Shown here: one piece after another, positions 35,587 through 47,021 of the stretch
Layout of the letters: every line of letters begins with the position of its first letter
How positions within the stretch are numbered: position 1 is the stretch's first letter
Notes under the pieces: model-generated
Seen by the model: only the letters and a program-made list of their open reading frames with translations
What the model was told of the DNA's origin: nothing
Databases searched by the model: none
Made by a program: the position numbers and the translations under genes
Assembly: GCA_037783545.1 (NCBI GenBank)
Contig: JBBELK010000534.1
Span: forward strand, 930,001 to 994,000
From: Henricia sp. BOLD:AAB3569
Lineage: Eukaryota > Echinodermata > Asteroidea > Spinulosida > Echinasteridae
DNA: 64,000 nucleotides
Reading direction: 5' to 3'

Positions 35587-36185
35587 ATATAGTGACCACC
35601 CTCGGAACCGTAAAAAAGTGGCCACTATAAACAGGTGGCCCCTTTATAAAGGTTGCACCAAGGATGAGTGGCCACTGTAGACAGGTGGTCTCTTTATCAA
35701 GTTGGCCTTAATAGCAGGCTTCATTGTCGCGAAGCTCCAATCTCTTGGCAAAGGTTACGTACGAAAATAGACAATCATTACTCGGAAATTTACAAACGGA
35801 AATTGCGAAGGAGGACTACAGCTATATACGTTACTCCCCGGGTCTCCTTGGCGACCATATGGCCTCTTTCGTCAGACGGCCGTTTCGTAATTTGAAAATC
35901 GATATTAATTGTTTCTGCGTGTGGAAATTAGCCTTCCATAGCCTTCCGCGTGTTTCGCTTGAATAGCGTCTGGTATGCTTACATACTTCCTTTCACGTCC
36001 ACACTAAGTATCCACTTGACCAGACTAAATTTTTGTTGCTATGTGGTGCACGCGGCAGGAGTGAAGTACAGAATCTATACCGTATTTTCACTGTAGGAGA
36101 GAATGAGACTTGAATCGAGACGTGCTGTCAAAACAAATCCTAAGTTTGGATTTGAATCAAGACTTGTTCTCCAAGACTTAGGACT

Positions 36186-37467
36186 TTAAAGGCAGAACAC
36201 ATGATTGGTAAAACGTTGCAAATGGTATAATCTCTCTGTGTGATTGAAGATATGCGTGATTAAAACCAACCTGAGCAAAAACGAGCTCCGTACTTCGTCT
36301 AACTTTTGAGAAAACAGTCAAAAAAGGCTTTAAGGTCACTTCGCCCCAAAACCATTTCGCCCCGAACCACTTCGTCCTAAACCACGGCCTGTGTATTGAA
36401 GTGGCATTCAGACGAAGTGGTGTAAGGATAAAAAAGCTAGAATCCCCCCTTCCACATTTTTTTAGTTTTTCTGTTTATCATGGAGGTGTATGTGTCTACA
36501 ACACCATCACAACTTGTTTTTCACAAAAAATCGACAGGCTTAAGTTTTGCTTAAAACGTAAAGCAGTTCCGACCCTCTTCACCCGAAATTCTGAAACGCT
36601 CGAGGTCACTTGGCTTGTTTATTAACAGGGTTTTGACGTCATCCTGAGAAACATACAAAACGGTCTGTGCAGTATTGAAATGAAGTGAATGTTTATCATG
36701 CCTGTTTCGTCCTTGTAATTCAAAATACAAACGTGAAAAACACTTCATGTAATATGACAACAATCTACTATTACCTGTTTTGTGAAAAAACGATGAAATT
36801 GTGGCTCACAATGAAGCTCTTTAGAAGTAAATACTGGTGCATTGCGACGGGTGGTTTTGTCACGGAACGAACGGCAATCACAGCGGTCTGTGTGCAGCAT
36901 AGGACGGTTCACTGCGGGGGAAGTTCCCACGTGTTTGAACATCGGCCGTACAAGTTACAGAATGAGCGACTAATTTTTCTCTCTCTTGGTAATAGAAAAT
37001 AAAATCTTTCTGCTCTTTTTTTTCATAGTGTCTGGTAAAACATACAACCACGCAGTTACTGGCATATCTCTGGCTTTTTGGACTGACACAATTCTTCAAA
37101 AAATACCATCTAACAGAGACGGTTTTCCAAGTTTTTTGCGTGTAAACGTATGGAGCTAACAATCGTGTTGACTTCTCTTTCTCAGGATTGCGTCACGGGG
37201 TCATGCGCATATCATGAATACCTATTAAATGAGCGTTTCAGAAATCGCGAAAATCTCATTTTCGAAAAGCGACTTTTGCTTGCATTTTTGCTTGCGTTCA
37301 GGAATACGGCCTATTGTTTTACTCATTTCTCAAAAACTATAGCACTTTAGACAAAACCATTTCAGGGGAAGTTTTCTGCCGTCATCATGTTTATATTGTG
37401 TAAGTTATGTGTAAATCTGTGAACATTTCTGATTTTCGAGATTACCAATGATGTGTTCTAACTTTAA
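36186..37467. repeat. MITE family C, copy 4, split
   Basis: The left part (36186 to about 36420) and right part (about 37290-37467) match the two ends of family C, with TTAA at both. About 870 bp of unrelated AT-rich sequence sits where the CATTTCGCCC core should be, by insertion or replacement. Confidence 0.65.
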
Positions 37468-37611
37468 ATTATACTCTGCTCAGAGAAAAATGTTTCCATT
37501 GACTTATTATTTATAATATGTTCTCTCTTTTCTTCCTTTCTCTTTATTCCTTTTCATCAATCACCCCTTTTCCTCTTACCTCCCTGTCCTCTCGCCAAAT
37601 CTCGTCTCCAG

Positions 37612-37738
37612 ATCCCAAAGTCACAGGGCCGTGGCGAGCTCCTGACCTCCCTCTGCTACCAACCTGCAGCCAACAAGCTGACCGTCGTGGTCTTGAAGGC
37701 AAAGAACCTGCCTAAAATGGACGTGACGGGCCTTTCAG
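37612..37738 (+). CDS. SYT4: synaptotagmin 4/11-type: first C2B exon
   Basis: It follows the acceptor CTCGTCTCCAG and reads [20 protein letters not shown], then [19 protein letters not shown], ending with one base of the split Asp codon. GRGELL..LCYQP is the start of the second C2 domain, and LPKMD carries the first Ca2+-loop Asp. An alternative acceptor nine bases further on (CCCAAAG) would drop three residues without frame change. Phases match the exons on both sides. The donor is TTTCAG/GTTAG. Confidence 0.9.
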
Positions 37739-39223
37739 GTTAGAAACAAAATGTTATAAATGTTATAATAATATAAATGTTAACATAACCCTGGATGCAG
37801 CAATAGGGCGACAATTCGGGAAACTTTTCCCCGGGGACCACCGAAATTTCGGGAAGAATCACTCAAAATGACTCAATTTCTCTATACCCAACGCTTCCAA
37901 AAATGGTTCCAGACCTAAGAGAGACGGTTCTAGACCTAATAAAAATGGTTCTCGATTTAAAAAAAAAAAGGTTTTTGACCTTAAAAATTGGTTTTTAAAC
38001 TCAAAAATATTAGGGCGACACCAAATTGTCGCCCTATTGAGCGTGTCGCCCTAATATAGCTTTTTTTACACACAAATTGTCGCCCTATCCTAGCAAACAG
38101 AGTTTTTATTATCATAATAATAATGTTATTATTACTATCAAAGTTGTCAGATTAATTTGCGGTTTTAAAAACCGCAAATTATACTCTGACCGAAAGATAA
38201 ACGAGTGTATAAAAGGCTGATGCTCCAGTTTCCGTCAGAGCCTCTGAGGCAGGGTGCGCCACTCTGTCTGAAGTGCCTCCTGAGCTCCTGTAATTCTAGG
38301 TCTGTTTTGAGACGCGCGATTCCAGAGGTCAGCTGACCCCACGTACGTTCGAAAACCCCAAAAAAATGGTTTTCCGGGACCGGTAACCACGGGGTTCTCC
38401 CCGAAACAGAATATGTCGCATTTCATTGCTGTGGGAATCACTTTTTGTTTTAAACAGGTCCACGAAATCACTGAAGCAGAACATTCTTGGAAGCGATTCC
38501 AAAGTGATTGGTCGATCAGTGCCTTCATTCAACAAATTTTGGTTACAAATTGATATGTTAAGAACATTGCGATTTTTAGGTGGGGCAGGGTTAATTATAA
38601 CACTGTTTAGGTTCCGGTCAGTTTACTTTTTTTGACGAAGAACTACTACTAGTACTTCAGAAATTCTCTTGCCAACAATTTAGCTTTTCTGACCACGACA
38701 GAGACATATCAACGCACGAAACTCTGGGGCCGGCTGCGTTCGGGCGTGTACTCGTGTTAACACGAGCATACTAGATCCTGCGCACGCAAACGGCAAGAAT
38801 AACGACACTCGGGTCGGAGAGAGTATGCTCTCGGTACTCCCCGACAAGTGTTATGTGATTTGTACGATGATGGCGGGATATATGTTGGATTTGTGGTGAA
38901 TTTGCTCAACGTGTCAACTGGATAACTGAAACAACAACTCACTAAGTTTTGTTTTACATGACATCAAAGGTTCTCACGACTTACGGTCTGTATTTTCTTC
39001 AATTTCTTGCGAGCAGTGACACGGCGCTTTTTGTGCAGTCACGGCAAGAGACGGCCATCTTGACTGATGGCCATTCGCGCATACGGACTGCAGACTTGCC
39101 GTTCGCGTAATGTGACCCGAGTGCAATGCGTACGCATTACTCCGGAGTAGCGAGAACTGCACGCCCGAACGCAGCCTTGAAGTCACTTCACAAATTAATT
39201 TCTCCCGTCTGTTCCGTTTTTAG
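37739..39223. other. synaptotagmin intron within C2B
   Basis: It holds a GTCGCCCTAT-rich stretch (about 37805-38090), a short hairpin at about 38157-38180, the inverse copy of the 34735 repeat (38235-38530), and a foldback element at 38732-39176 whose right end is 47 bp from the next exon. No gene seen. Confidence 0.65.
38732..39176. repeat. 445-bp element with GGCTGCGTTCGGGCGTG ends
   Basis: The left end GGCTGCGTTCGGGCGTGTAC is matched by the inverse CACGCCCGAACGCAGCC on the right. Inner parts (TACTCGTG, GAGTATGCTCTC, GACTTGCCG) suggest more partial inversions. No frame for a transposase. Confidence 0.7.
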
Positions 39224-39378
39224 ATCCCTACGTCAAAATCTACTTGATGTACAACAACGGCCGACTGGCCAAGAAAAAGACACGCCTGAAGAAACGAACT
39301 CTCAACCCGGTGTTCAACGAGTCTTTCCTGTTCGATGTCCCGTTGGAAGGCCTGGAAAATGTCAGCCTGGAGTTTCAG
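39224..39378 (+). CDS. SYT4: synaptotagmin 4/11-type: central C2B exon
   Basis: It completes the split Asp codon and reads [20 protein letters not shown], then [20 protein letters not shown], then [18 protein letters not shown] gives the second Ca2+-loop Asp. [13 protein letters not shown] is the basic strand that binds acidic lipid, AP-2 or SNARE partners in synaptotagmins generally. NPVFNESF.F is the standard C2 core. Acceptor GTTTTTAG, donor CAG/GTAACG, phase 0 at the end. Confidence 0.92.
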
Positions 39379-39862
39379 GTAACGCCGATGTCTTGAGATA
39401 TTTTTGTGGCCCCAAAACGCGGAGAAATAGAGCCTACAGCGCGGGTTTTTTTTTTACGAGTGTGATGTGGCGATGTTCCCTTGAAGCTGGCCATGATTTA
39501 GAGGAACATTACATGTCGTTCATTTGGGATGCAAGGCACGTGCGTCATCGCGCAGCAGGATGGTTGGATGGTTGAATAGTTTATTTATCTCTGTGACCCC
39601 AGAGGGGTATGAGAGCAAGTATAAATTACATGACAATAAGTACGTTTATTAATAAGAAAAACATATTCACGAGTAAACGAAATAAGTTAAATGAGGAGTG
39701 TCCAGAGAAGACTGTAAATACAATAACAAGTTATTATGGGAACTTGGATAAAATAATCTTTATAAATTTTGCAAGGTTATGTTAAAAAGCAAAGCCAATT
39801 TCTCTTTGTTTGGCCTTGTCCAGTAAAAAATTATTAATCAGGATGATTTATCTCATCTGTAA

Positions 39863-39940
39863 TTAGACTGGTTCCCAGTCCTCATCCCCTTCGTATAGTG
39901 GAGAGCAGCGTTAGCGCACATGGACAGGGGACCAGTCTAA
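39863..39940. repeat. short hairpin element
   Basis: TTAGACTGGTTCCCAGTCCT on the left pairs with GGGGACCAGTCTAA on the right. Confidence 0.6.
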
Positions 39941-39966
39941 TCTGTAATGGGAGACTTTTAAGACTC

Positions 39967-40081
39967 TTGGTGGCAGCAAACAAACCGGTCCTTTTCCATT
40001 GTCTACGTCATACTGAGCATGCGCACTTTAGCTCAAACGTGACGTAACAATGGAAAAGGACCGGTTTGTTTGCTGCCACCA
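39967..40081. repeat. perfect-arm hairpin element
   Basis: The left arm GGTGGCAGCAAACAAACCGG, continuing to TCCTTTTCCATTG, is repeated exactly inverted on the right. The loop holds ACTGAGCATGCGCA. Identity of the arms suggests a young MITE. Confidence 0.8.
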
Positions 40082-40149
40082 CTCGTTTCAAGTCTTCTAA
40101 AATTGCCAAACCGAAATGTGTAAAGGCGTATTAGCAACGTATGCCGATT

Positions 40150-40222
40150 GGCCTATCGCGGCGCCTTTTCTCGGGATTCGAACCCTAGACCTCTGACACA
40201 CCGGTCAGATGCTCTACCAGCA
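40150..40222 (-). repeat. tRNA-like SINE head
   Basis: Reverse strand reads GCTGGTAGAGCATCTGACCG, then GGGTTCGAATCCCGAGAAAA. The box A side is cut, and the anticodon arm cannot form a normal seven-base loop. Confidence 0.55.
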
Positions 40223-40258
40223 TTTACAATATTATTTGTCTTTTTCCTTTTTTGTTAG

Positions 40259-40408
40259 GTCCTCGACCACGATCGAGTCATGAAGAACGAGATTATTGGT
40301 CGCCTCGTTATCGGCAGCAACGCGGGCGAAAACGAGGCTCAGCACTGGTGTGACATCATACGCAACCCCAGAAAGCAAATGGCGGAATGGCACAAGTTGA
40401 CTGATTAA
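40259..40408 (+). CDS. SYT4: synaptotagmin 4/11-type: last exon, end of C2B
   Basis: It reads VLDHDRVMKNEIIGRLVIG, then GENEAQHWCDIIRNPRKQMA, and ends EWHKLTD and TAA. VLDHD supplies two Ca2+-loop acids, and Glu in KNEIIG replaces the usual third Asp. The tail AEWHKL is the WHxL motif that ends synaptotagmin C2B domains and is linked to vesicle docking. Acceptor TTTTTTGTTAG. The protein therefore ends in full-length form. The nearest weak poly(A) signal I see downstream is ATTAAA at 40779-40784. Confidence 0.92.
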   Translation, partial: VLDHDRVMKNEIIGRLVIGSNAGENEAQHWCDIIRNPRKQMAEWHKLTD

Positions 40409-41098
40409 AATACGAGGTCAAAGGTCACAGAAAACTGCGACACCAATTACAACTTGAAATCTGTGTATATTTTTGTGTTGATAAACAGCATGCATGTACA
40501 TGTATAATCATTATGTTATATTATGATATAGACATTCACCATACATGTATACATATAAATCAAAGTACATATAAACATAACGTATATTGGTGTCATAGCA
40601 AGTGACAATTTTATTGTAAAGCACAGCACAGTTACGTTTATGAAAGGGGATTATGTGTAACGCACTACGTGATTCAAACAAAATGTGACGGTGGAAAGGC
40701 CAATCGCTGAATTTCGGCGAAATGAAAATATATTTGAATGTTGTGTATAAAAATTAACCAAAGGTTTATTTTTGTATCATTAAATGACGTAAATTTGATG
40801 GAACTTTTCGGCCCTGTCCATCCCCCATTATAGAAAAATGATCTTCCATTCCGAAATTCTAAAGGTAATTTCGAGCACGCACGAACCATAGTTCGGTCAG
40901 ATCCTTCGAACGGCGGGTTAATCCGCAGTTCGAGGAATGTTGGTCGAATTATAGTACAGTGTTCGTACTTGAATTTGCCCCAAAATGTAGATGTTACCTC
41001 GAAGATAGTGTACATAATTAATGTGTGAACGCGTGTAATATTTAACCAAAAAAATGTAAATCAATGTACGTCTGCGGCCTTACACCATATATAGAGCT

Positions 41099-41235
41099 TT
41101 AAAGGCAGAGGCTCGTCAATGTGCGCGTGAGGCCAAATTCGTTCCACGAAATACGCAGCTCCATAGCAAAGGCATGAAGCTGCGTATTTCGTGGCACGAA
41201 TTTGGCCGCACGCATTAACGAGCCTCTGACTTTAA
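41099..41235. repeat. MITE family A, copy 4
   Basis: TTAA-ended palindrome, somewhat degraded (GGCAGAGGCTCGTCAATGTG on the left, TTAACGAGCCTCTGACTTTAA on the right). Confidence 0.85.
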
Positions 41236-41579
41236 TGAAACCGAATGATTTAGTAAGTTAACCAAAGTGGTTTAGTTTGTTGCAAAATATCATACCAGAT
41301 AGATTTTATACTGGTTCCCAGTCCACATGTTTTTACTATATAGGAATGGTATTGGATAAAGAAAAACGGCGCTGATTGGATGAACGACATTCAGGTTCGT
41401 GACGTCATCAACGTCAAATGACCTTTGACACTGGCAATATCAGGTTACCAGCGAGAACCGTATTCTACATGTGGCGATTGCGCTGCGAACCAGCGATGAC
41501 ATTACAGTTCTCGATGCAATATCTGGTGTGGTACCACCATTAAAATGAAACAACCAAACTTTGGATGAGAGAAAAATCG

Positions 41580-41658
41580 TAAGGGCCTTATCGGGATTTG
41601 AACCCAAGACCTCTGACTCACCGGACAGATGCTCTACCAGCTGAGCTATAAGGCACTG
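41580..41658 (-). repeat. tRNA-like SINE head (type 3)
   Basis: The reverse strand gives TGCCTTATAGCTCAGCTGGT, GAGCATCTGTCCGGTGAGTC and GGGTTCAAATCCCGATAAGG. Acceptor arm (six of seven pairs), D arm and T arm form well, but the anticodon stem has no regular seven-base loop, and similar units recur at 13300 and 40150. That favours a SINE over a working tRNA gene. The body downstream on the minus strand includes TCTCATCCAAAG. Confidence 0.65.
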
Positions 41659-42165
41659 TGGTTCTCGTAATAAAACATACATTATGTTGACGGAACACCG
41701 GTATAGACCTTTGTTTAAAACAAAAAAAGAAGCTCTGTGGCAAATGTCTAATTACGTAGATTTTTGGCCATGTCAATGTTGTTACGTGTCATCTCGTTCT
41801 AGACCAGTTAATGTGTGTGAAATTGTTATAGGTAATCTAATAACAATGTATAGATTCACTGTACTTTAGTGTGAATACATAAATTATTCAAGGGCCGGGG
41901 ATTGGATAATGTACAAAATTATTTAAATTAGGTTTTTATTTTGTAAATGTTTTATGACAAGTGGAAGCACAGAAAGTTCGAAGCAAACTTTGCCAAATCG
42001 CGTCGAACTTTCTGCGGGAGAGGAGTGGCTGTTAAGGGGACCAATCGGCCGATCCCCTTTTGTTGTAGATATATAGGTCTGAAAATGTAAACTGTCCACG
42101 ATATGTATTCTCGAGTCGGCCATATTGGATTGAAAGTCGGGTGAAAAATTCGTATGGTATTTTAT

Positions 42166-42519
42166 TTAAGGTAGAGTACATCATTTTGCAGTGACCCAAA
42201 TTTTGTTTCATGAGTTGACAAGAAAAACCTAACTAAAAGTGTTGATAGCAATGGTAACAAACACCACATTAATTTATTTATGTCAAAAAATGGTATTCTG
42301 TGTGAGAAATTATCAACTGAAGGTAGGTCTTTTGCAAAATACTTTTTTACCATTCAACTCAACACAAAAGCCGTGAATGAATTTGTCAAGTTTTCTGAAG
42401 TATTACTGCCTCCTTGTGGCTGAAATTTCTACACGGCAGTTTTATCACCATGGGCTTTTAATCACGAGTGGAGATAACGCCCTTTGTAACAGTTTACCAA
42501 TCATGTACTCTACCTTTAA
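42166..42519. repeat. MITE family E, complete copy with TTAA ends
   Basis: It starts TTAAGGTAGAGTACATCATT and ends CATGTACTCTACCTTTAA. Inside are the typical blocks GAGTTGACAAGAAAAACCTA, GATAGCAATGGTAACAAACA and GTGGCTGAAATTTCTACACG. This copy best shows the family as a TTAA-targeted MITE. Confidence 0.8.
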
Positions 42520-42546
42520 AGAATAAGAAGTCAGTTAGATTAATAC

Positions 42547-43150
42547 AATCAACCTTATCGACGTTCTCAAAGCATCATGGGATTGGATGACAAGTGAAGA
42601 TGGCAATTTTCACACAAACCTATGGGGCTCTGGGGACATGACAATGTTCATCGATTTTATTCTCGTTTCTGTGAAGCGATTGACATGTGATCTTCCCACA
42701 CGTTCTTCATCAAGGAAAAATGCAATTTTTGACAAAGATCATTTTTATTCTAACTGTAGTAAAATGAAATAAAACTTTAAAATAATGCACAGCATCAGTT
42801 TGTACTTTACAAAAGAACGCACCTGATTGGCACTAACATGGTAGCTCAACCCTGGCTCAACCAATCATGACAGCCCTTCTATAATGGTACAAACTGGCGC
42901 CGTTCAAAAAGTCGAGTTTTCTTGGTTTTTTCATCTAAGCTCAATTAAAATAAAATTATATTTGTCAAAAAATGGAACTTTCCTTGATCAAAAGCGTGTG
43001 AGAAGATCACATGTTAATCGCTTTACAGAAATGAGAATGATTAACGTTGTCATGTCCCCAGAGCGCCATAGGTTTGTGTGAAAATTCCCTGCTTCATCTG
43101 TCATCCAATCCCATGATGCCTTGAGAACGTCGATAAGGTTTATTTGATCA
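42547..43150. repeat. 600-bp foldback element
   Basis: The left arm ATCAACCTTATCGACGTTCT, CATCATGGGATTGGATGACA, GGGGCTCTGGGGACATGACA returns inverted on the right (TGTCATGTCCCCAGAGCGCC, ATCCCATGATGCC, ACGTCGATAAGGTT). Arms are about 190 bp. No transposase frame. Confidence 0.85.
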
Positions 43151-43450
43151 TGTGTACATTTTTTGAAAGGGACTTCTTTTTTTGTCCAAATTCCTAGTGT
43201 GACTGAAGGAGATAATACCCCCAGTCTGCTTCGGATAATTTAGTTCAAATTGTGTGATTTAACCACAAGAAACATACGTACGTGTGCGTAGTGTGCTTTA
43301 GGCCTACTTAAATACCAACCAGGGACAAGTTTGTGACGAAATTACTAATTCAACCATTGAACGGCTTTGGTTGCCGACGACCAAAGCTTGCCATTGGTTG
43401 AATTCTCAGTTACGTCATAAACATGGCTCTAGTTGTGGCCGCGAAAACCA

Positions 43451-43561
43451 GGGCCTTTTTCCAAATCTCGACTTGGGCTCAGGCTCTGGCTCCGGCTCCA
43501 TGTAAACCACATGGAGACAGAGCCGGAGACGGAGACGAAGCCGAGATTTGGAAAAGCCCCC
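43451..43561. repeat. hairpin element with GC-rich apex
   Basis: GGGCCTTTTTCCAAATCTCG on the left and CGAGATTTGGAAAAGCCCC on the right, with CTCTGGCTCCGGCTCCATG matched by inverted sequence around a very small loop. Confidence 0.8.
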
Positions 43562-46500
43562 ATTGCTCTGTTTTCTCAGTCATAACCAAAACACATTTCT
43601 GACGTTGCATCGAAATTAACCAATCATCAGCCGTGGATGCTCACGACCAAACCTGATGATTGGTTGAATCAATGATGACCTCATAAACATGTTTGTGGTT
43701 ATGGTCACAAAAACACGGGCCTATGCAGCTGTAGTGTAAATGTTTAATGTGCGTCTGAAGTCACGTAGAAATGCATTGTATTATTAGCAACAATATACAT
43801 AATTTAAAAGAAAATGTCACAGCTAGGATTGTAGTCGAGTCCACCACAAGTCCCTGGGTCCTAATTCAAGTCACAAGCTACTCAAATGAACCCAAACAAA
43901 GGCACGATTCTGTTGTGCGTGTTCATCCTTTGCTTCTTGTTACATACATGTTACTGGACTTGTGTGGGACTTGTCACGGACTTGTGATTTTGTCGGCTCT
44001 GGACTTGCGATAGACTTGTGAACTACAACCCTGAAATGTCACATAATGTATGCAACGCTCTATACCATAGGCCGTCTCATGTCATTGTTGCCATCAACAT
44101 AATCCAACATACTACATGTATCTGGTATTTAGTATTTAGCACAACATGATTGCAAGTATTAAGTTATCAACATTTTCACTGTTCTACAGTCTAGAGTAGT
44201 GTTTTTCAATACCCCTCTCTTCCCCCGAAATACTACTTATCAACATTTTTCTGTCAGTACCATGAAGTGTCAACATTTTTACAGTGCATGTAAAGTCCTG
44301 CGCTGCCCTCGACCCCTCTCCCCCTTCCTATACGCTTTGTAGAACCGTGAAAATGTTCAAAACTTTGGATGGCCCCTAGTAGCTACCATTAAACTGCATA
44401 GTGTTGCTCCGCTACCAATGTGGTCGCTGTGTGATTTATTTTTAGTGTCGATTTCTAACCTGCAACGGCAAATGAGGAATGTCCCTTAAAATATTAACTG
44501 ATCCATGTAATTAGACTTCTGAAGTGTGACGTCATTTGCTGGGGTAGCTGGGTCTAAACATTCGTTGGTAACCTAAAATGTCCATTGCTAAAGCACACAG
44601 AAAGAGTTCATAGATTTTAGTTTAGACCCAGTAACCTTGGCAACATACAAAGGGTACTCAGTTCAGTACTCTATACTGCCTGAAGTTCAGTGTACGCGGG
44701 AAAAAACCTCAATTTTTTATAGCCTATATAGGCGTCAAAGATTCACTGTCAATTTTGATTGTTTAAAAAAAAAAGTGTTCGATGAAGGTGTTAAAAAGTA
44801 GGATTTTGAAGTGTATTTGTGTTGGCTGCATTGCAAAAATTATTTCAAATCCGGTTTTATCGAAAACTATTTTTGGCCACAACAACACGCTTTGTCATCG
44901 TTCTTCCATCATAACTTCGAAACAAACGTGGGGTATTCCTCATTTGCCGAGGAAGGTCACAATTTTGAAGGTCAGAATGTTGTCGTCCATGTTTTTCCCA
45001 CCCTGGGGCAAAGAACAAAAAAAAAACTACATTTCTGGAACATTGCTTGTTGCGTTGCGTGAAGCTTGCACGACAAGCAAGGTGAATTCTGATTGGCTGC
45101 AAGTTGCAGGTTAAATATCTTGGCTCTGATTGGTCAAATTAATGGGCGTAAACAAATTATCATGGAAACCAACAGAAGAAAGGTAAGAAAATCAACATTT
45201 TCCTTAGAATTAAAGTCCAAAATTGTAAAAGTATGGGTTGTATGTATGAATAGGAGTTGGTAGTTGTCATCGGAGTGATTTTTTTTATTTAAAAAAAAAA
45301 AAAAAAAAAGCCAGTTTTATAACTAAGCAAAATGTTTTGCAAAGAGAGTTGCCCACCGCATAATATCCCCGATACCCAAAGCGGAAAAGTGATGAACTAC
45401 ATTTTTGATGCATCATCAGATTTCTGTCCGCTGCTTCTTCAAACAAAGGTAACAAAATTACATTTTCATTAAAAATAAAATAAGGCGTAGGGCTAGTAAT
45501 TTTGTAGTTCACGGTTCTCGTCATTGCATTCCAAGAAAATGATGTCTCAGGCTGACTCGTGGTGGCGCTATTTCCGCGCTATGTGCAAATTTGCGAAGTA
45601 CGCATCGTTTGTCATTTTTTGTTGACCTGTCTGTTTAGGTTTTATGCTTAAATCGTGATTTTTATGGTAAAAAGAAGCTTTTGTTATTCTGGTAACCAAG
45701 GAATGTATGAGTTTGCTGTTCATGTTTGTTTATTTTGGAAGGAAATAGGCCCACCCTGATGTTTCTGTGGTGTTAGGTATATTTCTTTTATTTTTACTAG
45801 TCGCAACCTTTTTTTTTTCATCCCCGCCCAAGCGTGAGGCCTGCTGACTGTGCAATGTGCAGCATTATCATGAATATGCACCTATCAATTATTGTTCCCC
45901 CCCGGGTTGCCCTACCAAGAGGTGGGGATTGTCACTTTTCGCGTGACAAAATCCCCACCCCTGGGACAAAATTTAGGTGACAAAAATCCCCACCGGCCAC
46001 CCTCGGGTGGTGCATGTGATGCACACCTTGCTATTTTATTTATGCACAGAAATTTGTATTTTAATGGATCAAAATCCCCACCCGGGGCACGAAAAATGTG
46101 ACCAAACCCCCAACTAAGGGGTGGGGCAGCGCTACTTCCAAATACTGAAAGCCACCCAGATCAAACTGCATGGCTTTCAAGAACAGCATTTTTTCCCCCA
46201 TCAAAACCGTTGCTCAAAATGGAATCTTTAGTTTACTCATTTTACAGGAAATTGCTATTTTTGGTAAAATCTGAATCTCCACACGTTCTACATACCTCCC
46301 TGGCCGAAATACTCTCAAGACTGACGTACACACCTTCGTTTTTATCAATTTCACCATCAAACTTACATTCTGAAGTAGAACTTCAACTAATGCACGTTTT
46401 ACTTCTCCACATTTCCACTCTCGGTGGCTGAAATCTGAAGTCCTGCCTGCGCTATGGCGCTCGCGTATAACGTGTCAAGCACCAGACCAGATCCAGCACG

Positions 46501-46758
46501 TACCATTTTTGGACGATGGGGGGATTTGTTTTAGCGTGCCACTGTGCGGTCAGTAAATGGAGGATTTACGTCAAATAACCACTATTAAAACGGCTTTTTG
46601 TCAAAGCGACCCGCGTAGCAACTTTACGAGTGTAAAGTCATTTGACGTAACTTAGACTAAAAATCTGTATTTTTCCCCAAATTCAGAGAAGAAAATGGAT
46701 CTTCCAACATAACTAATACCACAAAAACTTCCAATGTGACAACGCGACAAGGACCAAC

Positions 46759-47021
46759 ATGGCCGTCTACCAATCGTCACCAATTCCTAGAAGATCACCT
46801 TACAGCAACGATCGCACCTTGCACGCCAGTTCGCTGTCTCACTCCGGCCTGCTAAACGACACGCTACACAGCACGCAGAGTCTTAGCGGTCGATCGTCTA
46901 TTATGACGTACAAGAACACGCAGTACGCATCGGCTACCGACGCCCTTACTGCGTATATTAGCGACTTTGAACATACGCATCCGCTGTACCATCGAACAGT
47001 GGAAGATCTTTTAAGTCACAG
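46759..47021 (+). CDS. LAS2: LAS2/C18orf54-like protein, exon 1
   Basis: The ATG lies in a good context (ACCAACATGG) and opens 87 complete codons plus two bases. After a Ser-rich start, YKNTQYASATDALTAYISDFE (residues 52-72) matches the N-terminal signature of lung adenoma susceptibility protein 2, which has Y-x-S-A-x-x-A-L-x-A-Y-I-x-D-F. The donor is CACAG/GTAACT in phase 2. The family has no known enzyme activity; in mammals it was named from a mouse tumour-susceptibility locus. Seven exons with matching phases give an 822-residue product. Identification rests on this motif and on blocks in exons 3, 5 and 6, recognised from memory rather than by search. Confidence 0.8.

Larger units (their letters stand above)
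22718..37611. other. 14.9-kb synaptotagmin intron between C2A and C2B
   Basis: It is filled with families A, B, C, D and E, the 9-bp-TSD element (two copies), a foldback at 31203, SINE type 2 at 35277, and several hairpins. Minus-strand patches at about 28600-28642 and 30590-30720 have exon-like features but no family match. I see no supported gene nested in the intron. Confidence 0.75.
39379..40258. other. last synaptotagmin intron
   Basis: It contains two hairpin elements (39863-39940 and 39967-40081) and a minus-strand tRNA-like SINE head at about 40150-40222. No gene seen. Confidence 0.65.
40409..46758. other. intergenic region between the synaptotagmin and LAS2-like genes
   Basis: The first part should hold the synaptotagmin 3' UTR. 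Then come family A copy 4, a SINE at 41580-41658, a complete family E element (42166-42519), a large foldback (42547-43150), a hairpin (43451-43561), family H copy 3 (44522-44655), an A/T tract at 45281-45309, and CCCCACCC-rich low complexity at 45890-46130. The last 300 bp before 46759, CpG-bearing and without repeats, are the likely LAS2-like promoter and 5' UTR. Confidence 0.65.

Noticed and set aside
41580-41658. functional tRNA gene on the minus strand
   Set aside because: Acceptor, D and T arms look fine, but the anticodon arm lacks a seven-base loop and the unit recurs with a SINE body at other places.
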